In this document: in pieces, positions 10,768-21,300 of the stretch
How the letters are laid out: each line of letters begins with the position of its first letter
Position numbering within the stretch: position 1 is the stretch's first letter
From: Chromera velia
Taxonomy: Eukaryota; Sar; Chromeraceae
NCBI GenBank assembly: GCA_018398765.1
Contig: JAHBMJ010000132.1
Span: 1-35,053 of the forward strand
Length of the DNA stretch: 35,053 nucleotides
Direction of reading: 5' to 3'
Translations under genes and position numbers: made by a program
Notes under the pieces: model-generated
What the model was told of the DNA's origin: nothing
The model's database searches: none
What the model saw: the letters and a program-made list of their open reading frames with translations, nothing else

Positions 10768-10922
10768 TTTCTCTCTCTCCCTTTTTCTCTTTCTGTCTCT
10801 CTTTCTTTCTATGGGCGGATTGCTTTGAATGGCGCATGAGAGTGGAGGGAGGTGGCCTCTTTCTATTCTCTCTCTCTGTTCATTCCACTGACTGCAGTGC
10901 CCTTCTTTCTTTCTTTCTTTCT
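10768..10922. repeat. Pyrimidine (CT/CTTT)n tracts
   Basis: CTCTCTC and CTTT repeats run from about 10768 to 10818, with perfect CTTT units around 10902-10921. Confidence 0.7.
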
Positions 10923-11053
10923 AGTAGGGAAAAATTTATTCAGACGGACAGTTTTCCTTCATCCGTTTCCTTCTCTAGCTGTCTGCAGGTGTTTTTTGAG
11001 GATTTCTTTTGCGTTAACTACCCTTTGACTGCCCTTTTGAAAAAATCATTTTG

Positions 11054-11093
11054 CATACATGCATGCATACATGCATGCATGCATGCATGCAAG
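11054..11093. repeat. (TGCA)n run
   Basis: A tandem array of overlapping TGCATGCA palindromes is interrupted by a TACATGCA variant. It is the densest such array in the window. Confidence 0.85.
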
Positions 11094-11455
11094 AGATGGA
11101 ATTCATGAAGGGAGAAGGCGGGCAGAATATGAGAGCAAAAGAAGAAGGCAAGAGGTGAAGGGAAGGAACAGAAGACTGAGTTTAATAGGCATACTGACAG
11201 AAAGGAAAAGGGGGAAAGAGGGTGGCGTGTTGGTGAGCATTGACGAATTATCTCCTTTTCGCATGTATTTCTCAACTGGTGTTTGACGATGGTAGCTCCA
11301 TTCTGCACTCTTTGTTTCTGGACTCCAGTCTTACACAAGCAGATGCACGCCCATACCGAGGAAGAGAAGTGAGCGCTTGTCGACTCAGCGACGTTTTGGC
11401 GTCTGTTCTCACACGCGGTGGACAAATTTCTTTCACAGTTAATTCCTGGGGAACA

Positions 11456-11548
11456 AACGAAGGAAGGAGAGACGGGAGGGACGGGAGGAAGGAAAGAAGG
11501 AAGAAAGAAAGGGAGGAAGGAAGGAAAAAAAAATAGAAGTATCAAAAA

Positions 11549-11588
<40 letters not shown>

Positions 11589-11597
11589 AAAAAAAGG
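11456..11597. repeat. Purine tract with perfect (GAAA)n
   Basis: GGAAGGA-type sequence at about 11460-11530 runs into AAAG/GAAA tetranucleotide repeats at about 11549-11597. The Ser/Leu/Phe-rich frame on the other strand is a translation of this repeat. Confidence 0.85.
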
Positions 11598-13358
11598 ATA
11601 GAGGAAAGAAGAGAGCAATTGAGAAAGTCAGAACATGATTTTAAGATGATCCTGTCCCCTTTATTCTGCCGTGGACGACCACACATGTCTTTCTCAATCT
11701 GCTTCCATCACCGTTTCTTTTTTGCACGCCTCAATTGGTGTTTCCTGTCCTGTTTTGACGATATTATCTCTATTTACCCCTTTGAAGCCAAAGAGGGAGA
11801 CGGATCAAACCACGGCGGCTTTCAAATAGAGGAGAAGAAAAGACTGCCAATATAAAAAATAATTGGTTGAATGATCTGATTACACATGAATAAGCACATT
11901 TATAGCAGATCAGAAGACGATTAAAAGCTTTGAATGGAAGTATGCCCCCCTCTTGATTCTTTACCGAGGGGGGAAAGACACTCTGGGGTCCCCATGCAGG
12001 CAGGCCATTCAGACACGTCCAGCAAACGGAGTAAGTAACTATTGATTAATTAAAAGGACAGACGGTCAGCTGGTAGAGAAAACAAAAGACTCACTCATCC
12101 TGCCATCAGTTGAAAGCTTGCTTATCAGCAGCTCCGTCTCAAATCTCTTGTCCAGCTATTATTTCTTCTTTTCACAAATGCATGTTGTAGATGTGTAGAT
12201 GGACCGACACAACTTGGCACGCATATCAATCATATGCAGCCACGAACACAAGGTGATCGACGCATGGAGGGAAGACCAGCCGGACTTGAAACACAAGTGC
12301 ACGCTTTCTGCCGTTCATGTCCTTCAATGGGCCTTCGGCCGTTGTTCTGCAATTTGTTTGCATTTGTTGACCTGCTCCTTGTATACATACTCCCATGGAG
12401 CACCACTGTCTGACTGGTCTCTTGATGCGATCTCTTACTTTCATGCATTCACTCACTCATGCACTCACCCAAGCACTGTCCTGATTGCGGTCCTTCAGTC
12501 TCCCCCCCCAAAAACAAAGAAAGAATGATAATCAGGTAGTCAGGCGAAATGTTTAACACCCCTCATGATATCATAAAGCGAGAGAGAGAGGGAGAAAAAA
12601 TGTATATCGGCAAGGAGATGACTGAAGCGAAGGAGACTTAATTCAAAGACTCGTTGTTGCGAAGGAATTAAGGCCAAAGTAGACTGCCTGTACGGACCTT
12701 CCCTTCTTTTAGAGTCTCTTTCTCATCGATCTGCCCTCTCCCCCTTGCAACTTAGAAAGTGTGCACATCTTTTGTGTTGCCTTGCAACCAACATTCAATC
12801 ATGAATGAATAGCTCCTTTTCAACTATTCCAGAAGCATCCTGCAAGCAGCCTCATTAACTGAGGCGGTGCACCCACTCCTTCCCTAATAACTACCCATCG
12901 TCCTCTCTGCCTACCTCCTCTCATTCGCTTTCTTTAACTGAATTTTTGACTCTTGATTCGTCACATTGATTACTCTATACCGACCCTCAGCTCGCTAAAA
13001 AGTACTTTTCGATCGTCTCTGCACATGAGGAGGCTAGCTCCTAGCTCTTTTTTCCTTGTCTACGCGGTGCTGTCTGTTTGCCACTGCGCATGCTCAATGT
13101 TGAATAAAGGCATCCACATATCTTCTGCTCTCAAGGCTCCATCTATGAAAGCAGACGAGCGGATTACTTTTGCACACGTGCACAAGAGACGATTAAACCC
13201 ATTCTTGCTACACAGCCAGGTGAATGTACAACACTTCTTTTTTATATTCTGGAAGTCCGGTCGGGCACTTATGTGGGCGGTCATAGAGCACTGTATGCAA
13301 GGAATGTTACACCTTCGAGGTATAGAGCCTGTCCGTGTTCCACCATCGCCTTCCGTCT

Positions 13359-14205
13359 ATTCAAGTATTTTTTAGATTCGAACTTGACTTTTTAATCCGA
13401 ACTTTTCAGGTGTTTTCGAAACAACATTTTATGTTTTAAATTTATGTTTAGATGTCTTTGAAATTTTATTAAACAGATTTTTAATTTTTCAGATCTGTTT
13501 GAAACAAAATTTTATCCTTTAAATTTATGTTTAGATATGTTTAAAATTTTATTAAACAGATTTTTAACTTTTTAAGTCTGTTTGAAACAAAATTTTATAT
13601 GTTTCAAATTTATGTTTAAATATGTGTTTAATATTTTATCAAACACATATCAAATATATTTTTACATTTTAGTACGTAACTAAAATAAAGTGAAACACAA
13701 ATCTTATCCTACAATATCCTATCCACGTAAAATTATAATACTATAATATACTAGGCCTATCACAGAGAAAAAAAAAATAATTAAAGCCAATTCTCACTTA
13801 TTTTTTTTTTTAGGCAGTGGACATAGCAAACAACTGTTGTTTAGGTGCTGCATAGGTGTTGTTTGAGTGTTGTATAACTGTTATCAACTGTTGCTTTAGT
13901 GTTGCGCAAAAAATAAAAAAAATGCAAGTCTCCTACCAATTAATGAGACTACCATACACAGAATCAGCTAGTGCATACAATATCTTGGTTATTGAAAAAA
14001 AATTTAAATCACTGAACTTTCCTAGAAACTTTCAAAAATACACTTTTAAATGAGGTCATTTTTTAAAGTGAAAAAAAAAAAAGATGATAAAAAAAAATGG
14101 TTTGTGACGCTTAATTTTTTTTTTTTTAACAAGATGATTTTGTTTCAAAAACACCTAAAAAGTTCGGATTAAAAAGTCAAGTTTGAATCTAAAAAATACT
14201 CGAAT
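13359..14205. mobile_element. Non-autonomous DNA transposon with 68-bp terminal inverted repeats
   Basis: The left end (from 13359, ATTCAAGTATTTTTTAGATT onward) and the inverted right end (to 14205) match over about 68 bp with about five differences. Both contain GACTTTTTAATCCGAACTTTT. A 4-bp direct repeat GTCT flanks the element exactly at 13355-13358 and 14206-14209. The element is 847 bp, AT-rich, and has no transposase frame. The superfamily is not assignable from this. Near-identical arms suggest a fairly recent insertion. Confidence 0.8.
13418..13666. repeat. 83-bp tandem repeats, about three copies, inside the transposon
   Basis: The string GAAACAA(C/A)ATTTTAT starts at 13418, 13501 and 13584, exactly 83 bp apart. 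Each is followed by AATTTATGTTTA and then, in the first two units, ATTTTATTAAACAGATTTTT. The copies are diverged but clearly homologous. They lie just inside the left terminal repeat, and unit one overlaps that repeat's inner edge. Confidence 0.8.
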
Positions 14206-14582
14206 GTCTGTGCCCTTCCCGCCCGCCTCACGCCCCGACCAAAAAACGCGAGGAAAAAATGAACATTCGCACATACGAACGACGCAACTCGGGCACCATG
14301 AACACATTTGAGAGCGACCACGTATCATCCGTTGCCTGCAGAGAGAGGAAATGAACAAGGAACGGGATGTTTGGAAGGAAAGACTGGAGAGCACGAGAAA
14401 GACCAGCATCGAAAGCAAGCACTGACAGAACAAAGGTAGGCTGATGGAGAGAAGAAAAAAGAAAGAGGGGACCAGCGAGTTCTCTACACGCGCATGAAAA
14501 TGCAAACACACAAAAGAAGGAAGTCGACCCACCTCTACTCGACAACGCAGACCCCACTTGTGAAAGTCCGTCTGCACACACA

Positions 14583-14646
<64 letters not shown>

Positions 14647-14979
14647 TACATACACAAACACAAACAAACACACAAATACATACACAAACACAAACAAACA
14701 CAAATACACACAGACACACAGAGAGAGAGAGAGAGAGAGAGACAGACCGAAAGGAAGATCAGTAAAACTGATACGTGTCTGTGTCCGTGTCTGTACTTTA
14801 TTCATTGGGGAAGCATGCAGTGCAAAAAGAGGCGCGCATGTGTTGTAAGACAGGCCTTTCCATTAACGGCAGAGCTTGCAACGATCCTGTTCAGACAGCC
14901 GGAAGGAAGGGGAGGGTTCACACCTGTACGATTCTGCAAGAAGGACTTTGCGGTCACAGAGAGGCGAGCAAGCAGACAT
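14206..14979. other. Gene-free region downstream of the globin-channel gene
   Basis: It holds unique sequence to about 14570, then (CA)n and derived repeats to 14742, then mixed sequence. The long frames here (Val/Cys-rich on one strand, Thr/His-rich on the other) are translations of the CA/GT repeat. A 3' untranslated region or further 3' exons of the globin-channel gene could lie at 14800-14979. One candidate begins after TTCTTGCAG near 14940, reverse strand. Confidence 0.45.
14575..14742. repeat. (CA)n, (ACAAATACATACACAA)n-like and (GA)n compound repeat
   Basis: Perfect CA from about 14575 to 14643 is followed by CA-derived units with AAATACATAC and then GAGAGA at 14720-14742. Confidence 0.9.
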
Positions 14980-15316
14980 TCAGACAAGCCGGCACACAGG
15001 CAGAGAAAGACAAGAAAGAAAAGAATGAGGGAGAAGACGACAAGCATGAGAAACTTCAGTCAGAACTAACCGACCGTCGCCGTCTCCAATTGAATCTACA
15101 TTTGCCCTCTGCCCTATTGTCTTCTTCACAGCCCGCAGCTGCAGAAAGCAAAGCAAAGCAGAATGAAAGGGATCATAGAGTTTACTCGGCAAGATTCCAT
15201 GCAAGAGTTGTTTCCTGTCGTTCAACCTCACAAACAAGACGCGCTATCATGATGCGTCTGTCGATTGTATGTTTGTGTCTGTCTAAATTGGTTCTGTTGG
15301 CTCCATTGGGTCTTCG

Positions 15317-15348
<32 letters not shown>

Positions 15349-18300
15349 AATCAGTCAGTCAGTCAGTCAGTCAGTCAGTCGGTCAGTCAGTCGGTCAGTC
15401 AGTCAGTCAGTCAGTCAGTCAGTCATGCAGTCAGTCAAGAGGAAGGCGGCTGCATGCTGTCAGTGAGTGTGCTGCCACAGGAAGGCATGCCAGTGATGTC
15501 TGGCTTTGGTGTCTGCAAAGAGTGCCTGCTTAGCTCAAATCAGTTTCCTGTTGTCTCTCGCATGTATCGTCTTCGTTCCCCACTACACCATTCTGCTTCC
15601 CTCCCGGAGAAAGACACAAAATCACAGACATTTGCACTTCTGTACTTACATTCCTAAAACTGCGATTCAAAGAATCCCCCAAAGTTGCCACTTTCTTTTC
15701 CAGAGCAACACACAGACGCAAATTTTCCTCTGCGATGTCCTCGCCGTCGTCCCCCCCCCCGTCGTTCGTGTTTGTCTCGGCACTCGGCCAGGGGATTTCT
15801 TCTGACTGTTCGCTTGTGTAGGTCTCTATCCTGTCTGCCCGCTTTCCGGGGCCCAGTTTGGGCGGCTGGAACTGCCGAGAAAGGTGCACCTGTACACCCC
15901 CAGTGACGCCAGGGATCCGCTTGTTCGTGAACGTCAACCGCCTATTAAAGTCGATCGAAGTGGCGTACTGCAATCACGGAAGAAGGACAAACAGTAAGAC
16001 AGGGAGGAAAGGGAATGTTCAAAGAAATGTACACGACCTTCGTCCCCTACCGTCATTTGAGAGCACACGAAAGTCGTCTAAGGTCTATTAGGAATTTTTT
16101 TATTCGCTTCCCGCCTCAATTTGCATTTCCTTCGTTCCTTTGTCGTCCACTGAGGTGGCTACACGCACATTTTCCCGTTTGTTTCTGGTGCCTTTCCTTT
16201 CTTTCCTTTCTAACTTTTCTCTGCTCTTCATCTATCAGACCCCCAAACGTCCTCTCCGTCTACCCAAATGAAGGTTCAGAGGATTTACTGATTGACTCAC
16301 TGACTCACAGACTGACATGGTGGAGTGTTTCTGGCTGCATGGACAACTCGATGTCAGCAATCGTGCAGAGCATCCCCAAGTCAGCCAGCCGACTGGCCTT
16401 CCCATGGACCTCCAGAGCCCCCTGCACTCACAAGGACAGAAACAAAAAAACAAACATATAAATATGCAGAGGGTCGTTCAATCGGGTTGGGAGAAATTAA
16501 TGAGATCTACTCAGAGACATAAAGGCAGACCGGCAAATGACAGAAAACAGTGAGACATCAACAAAACCACTAGAGGCATGTCAGAAGCATTTTCTTTTTT
16601 TCTTTCTGTGCCCCTTCCTCCTGGCCACGCCTATCAGTTATGCGCGATCCTTTCCATCTATCCTCGTCTACCCACAGACGTGAGTGCGAATACGCTTCAA
16701 AGTCCTTTCAGACCATCTATCCGCATGCAGACCTCTTCCCTTCCCTTCCCTTCACACCCAACGAACGAAAAAAGCAACCAACGAACGAACGAACCCCGTA
16801 CCCCCCTACCTGCACGAATGTTGCCACGAGTGCGTTGGTGAGAAGGAACACGAACGTGATCATCAGCACCAGAATCAGAGCCGCAGTGGTCCACGAAATT
16901 TCTGCCCAGGGGGGGTCCCAAATTTTGCAGAGGAGCCCTGCATGCGCTCGAAAATTAAAGGCATGTGCGTGCGTGCGTGCGTGCAGGGAAATGAGAATTA
17001 AAATACAAGGACGGGATGATTGGCAAAGTCAAATCTTTTCTTCTGAGAGAGAGAGAGACGGGCCAGGGAAAGGAAAGTCGTTCCAGACGAACAAAAGTAG
17101 GGAGGCGGGGTGAGTCTCCCTTCTGTCACAGAGGCCTTTGAATCTCCCATAAAGCTCCCATAAAAAAAATACAGACGCGAAGACGCACGGCAGAACAACA
17201 AAGAGAAAGAGACAGCAGACCTATCAATGTTCCCAGCATCCTAGGGAAGTCCTTGGCCTCGTCCAATTCGTCCTTTGCGAGTTGCGAAAGCGCAAAGGCC
17301 GACCCAATCAGCAAAAGCGTCTGCATATTCATGTGTGCACATGAACTGTTTGGAAATCGAAAAAAGATCAGAGGCTAGAATAAGAGCAACCAGCGGGCAG
17401 CATTCAAGAAAGGGCATTTCCAACATGTCAGTGCATCTCTCGCCCTCCCTTACCTCCTGTGTGACTGAGCACAAGAAGTACAGAGAACCGGACTGTAAAA
17501 TCGCACAATTTCCTTGTTGGAGCCGCTTGTTAGAGGCAAAACCGACCGAACAGAGAGAAAGCACGATACAAAGAAGTGCTTTTAAAGAAGCACAAGACAT
17601 ATCCGAATCCCCCCACACAGAAGAACACTCACCGAGACGCTCAGGAAAGTGCTGGCTGTTGCGAGAAGTTCGCATATGATGGTGAAGGTCACGGCTGCGT
17701 ATTTCCACAAGACGAAGAGATCGAATGTACCCAGAAGAAGAAAAATCACCCCGGCGGCAGCTATCACCTTCTCGGGGTCCTCTGCCGGGTCGGTGTCTCT
17801 TTTCTTCTGCACATACAGACAGACATGCACATGTGAACATGCATGATGTGTACGCATAGCCCTTCATTGACTTCTTTTTGTGCGGAGAAAACGTGTGAGC
17901 AGCCATTTGCGGAACGTGAAAACCATATAAGGAGATCAATCGGCCATGAAAGTAGAAAAGCATCTCTGTCTTCTCCACCTTTCCCGTCCACGTGTCCAAG
18001 GGTACAAACAAATGCTGCAGCTAGGAGAAATAAAACACACACGTAAACAAGCATGCATGTATGAGGGCAGCCCTACCGTTCCCGCCAGATACTTCTCCAA
18101 GGTACCGCTCCCGATTTCCTCGAGGTACAGGGCCACAATCAGAAGGGAAGACACAATGCGATGCCAAGAGCTCCCAAGAGAGAGGTGGAAGGGGACCTGC
18201 ACTCATGCGGGCAGAAAGGAGGAAGGAAAAGAAGACATGCAGGGCTTTTCTTTCAATCAGGACTTTAGTTCATTCATCCTAGTGGCTTCCTTCCGTGAAA

Positions 18301-21300
18301 AAACTAGCTCGACATGGTCTGAAACAAGAACTAGATTCGTAAGGAAGACGTAGCAGAAGTATACAGAGAAAGTACATGACCACTCCAAGAGGCTTACAGC
18401 ACCGCACACAGCCTCGATGCAGCAAGAGACCTCTTTTCCTCTCCGCCTACGCGTCTGACCTGGAATCTGACATCCATGCCCCCCAGTCTCGGAAGTGTCT
18501 GCCCCCTGCTCCACTGCACCCACACCCTGTGTCCGATCAAGCCCATGCTCACAAACGCCAGCAGACACGCCAGCGATTGGAACCCCACAATCATCGCCCC
18601 CATCGTCGGCTCGTTCCCGTGATCCAAAATGCAGAACCCAAGCAGAAACGCCAGAAGCTGCACACACACACACACACAGAGTTCGTATGAAGTATGGTGC
18701 ACACACATTGTTTTTGTAACCAACTTTAGACCACGGCACTCACCAGGGTAGTACTGCTGTTTAGAGGGACGCTACACCTGTGTGTCTGTATGCGTGTATG
18801 TGTGTATGCGTGTGTGTATGTGTGTGGGTAAGTGCAGTTGAATGTGAAGGGCTCAAATGGCGATCATAGTCCTGCGCTTTCATGTGGTCTCTGCACTTTG
18901 CACTTCAATCCGCAATTTGTGGCTCCTTTGCCTCTCTCTATCTGTGAATCGAAGAAAGAAAGAAAAAAAGAAAGAGGCTTCTGCCCCGCCTCGATTTGCT
19001 CCCCTCCTCTCCCCTCGCCTTACTTACCGTGCTTTGGAAGACAGCCTGCCAGAGAAGAAAGTGCCGTCTCGCAAAGAGAGACCACTTCGTGTCCTGAATT
19101 GAATTGAAAGGGGCGAAGGCGTGTAGAAACAAGAAGAACGAACAGAAAAGAAAAGAAAAGAAAAGAAAGCAACAGGTGAGTGAGATGCAAGTGAGGGGGA
19201 CCAGAAGGGCAGCCGACAGTGTCCATCAGTCACTTTCAAAAGACTGCAATAATTTTTCACACCAGGAAGAAGACGAAAAAGAGTGACGATTTTCAGATTT
19301 GGACTTCTCAAAAACGCAACTCCCTTCTGTATCGCGATCTCCTGAGTGGTTGGTTGAATGCGAGGAGGGCCGAGTACGGATGATTTTGCGAGCGTTTTTG
19401 GTGTCTGTTTCAAGCTATATCTCTGGACCTGTATGTTTGCTCTGTGTCTATGCGCACACAAGTGCGTATGCAGGTCTTGCGTCCCATCCTTGGTCCGTCG
19501 TGCAATCTAGCTACGTACCGTAATAAATTTGCACACAGGATGCGACGCGACTGTTTCGTTTCTGAGTCTGGCAACTGAGGGGAGCAGGCTTTTGTTGAGG
19601 TCTGGCCAGAGGAGGTTCCCTTCTGGATCAGTCATCATGGGATCTCCCCACAACTCCCGGACGAAAAAAATCACACGACGCGTCCCTCTGGAGATCTGCA
19701 CAGGAAAAGAAAAAGCAGAGTCACGCATGGACGAAGAACAGTCACTCATGAACGAAGAACAGTGGCGCATGAACGAAGAACAGTCACGCATGAACGAAGA
19801 AAGAGTATTCAGCCTACCGACGACCTGTCTTCATGAGAGACGCAAAATCTCTTGTCATGTGTTTCACTGAGATATCCCGACAAACACCCGGACAGCAGTT
19901 TTACAACCTTTTTCTTCCTTTTTGTTGGAGTAGTATCTATTCATGCTCTTCTGCTGATGTGCAACACAGACGAATGAATACACATGCACGGAATGAAGAA
20001 AGGTTAATTCTATCTACCAACCAACCCTATTTGAGCACCAGATATGTCCGTCCAGGAGGTCCACCAAGAGCTCGGGAGCGCTCTTGCAGATTCTGTCCAC
20101 CAGCTCACCTCCGTGTGTCTGCCAGAGAACGTCTTTCCCGTAGTAGATCCCCGTGCGGTTTTGCCGAATTGCGAGGACGTCCCGAATCTGCGCGCAGGAA
20201 CTCCAAGAAGATAGAAGGGACCTCACCATCATCATCCTACAGAATCCAACGTCTATTAGGGGAATTCTGTGCCATGTATTTCGTTGGCCAATCAATGTCA
20301 TTGACTTAATAACGTCACTGGTGGAGTGAAACACAGAAAGGGACTAGCGAGAGTGGAGAACCACAGAAAGACAAACAATACAGAGGGGATAAAAGGGGAG
20401 TGAACGGCCGAGAGAGAGAATCGACTGACCAAGACTCGGGCGATGTCTGCGTAGCCAGAGTCGACCATCCTGCAGGCAGGCACGCATATTCACGCACAGA
20501 TAGACATTTAGTCAGGAAAGTGCACAGGGTCGCTTCTCAAATGGACAACAACTCAAGCAACGAAAAACTAAACAAGACACCCTTTTATCCCCCTCTCGCA
20601 TTCAGAAAAGCGAGTCAGCAACGTGAGAACGGACTCACCAAAGTATCGGAGACCTGCCCTCTCCCGCTATCTGGACGTTGCACGCCCATGCACTTCGGAA
20701 TCCCCTGGGAGCCTCTCGGAGGGCCTGGGAGACGTCTGAGAGGTTCCTTGTGATCAGAGCCCGTGTCAGAGGATGGGATGCAGCCATGATGATCTCACCC
20801 AGGCCTTGGAGGGACTGCACAGGGGGGGGGCGGGGGTCACGAATGCAGACATGAACACAGGATACGGAGAATGCTCAGAAGAGAATACTGCGAGTGAAAA
20901 AAAACAGAGCCCTTGATGCTGGATTCAGTGGTTTTTTCATGAGGATGCATGCGATCAAACTATACTCAGGCGACTATCGTATTTGCATGTTTCATTATTG
21001 CGCTTCAGTCAATCGGACGGCGTACACGCACTCTCAATTTGGCCCAAGTGAGAAATTGAGGAAAGTGCACATCGACCAACAGACAAATAGATCGATCCCA
21101 TGTGTATCGATCAGCTGATTGGTGGTACAGCAACTTCAGTTTCTCGGAGTTTCAGCAAACACAACGTCACCGTCGTACGCCTGAGAAACGATACATGCAT
21201 TGATCCTTGCCGATCCGTTTTCACTCTTCCAAACCAAGAGAACTGGTTGATCGACTGACCAGAACCATATACTTCTCCACCGTCGCTGCTGCCTTCATGC

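Larger units (their letters stand above)
9601..13358. other. Gene-free region with microsatellites
   Basis: No gene is supported in 3.7 kb. It holds AT-rich DNA to about 10180, including a 15-bp inverted pair TTTATCGATTTGAAT at about 9862-9876 and 10050-10064. A (CT)/(CTTT) tract lies at about 10768-10922, a (TGCA)n run at 11054-11093 and a GAAA-type purine tract at 11456-11597. A - strand frame at 10425-10703 begins like protein (MMDARWLVDHTPFASPQRR) but has no motif or splice partner I can identify, so it may be a decayed fragment. Other frames are repeat translations. Confidence 0.45.

Noticed and set aside
12953-13375. 140-residue + strand frame
   Set aside because: No recognisable domain or splice support. 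It starts from a non-ATG codon and ends inside the transposon's left terminal repeat.
14155-14805. Long - strand frames rich in Val/Cys/Leu/Ser
   Set aside because: They are translations of the (CA)n and (GA)n repeat at 14575-14742 and overlap a transposon end. No family motif is seen.
18744-18756. 13-base microexon CAGTACTACCCTG before GTGAGT, reverse strand
   Set aside because: It has good splice borders, but including it would break the phase between exons 19093-19028 and 18657-18460, which join directly in phase 0 and give a continuous S1 helix.
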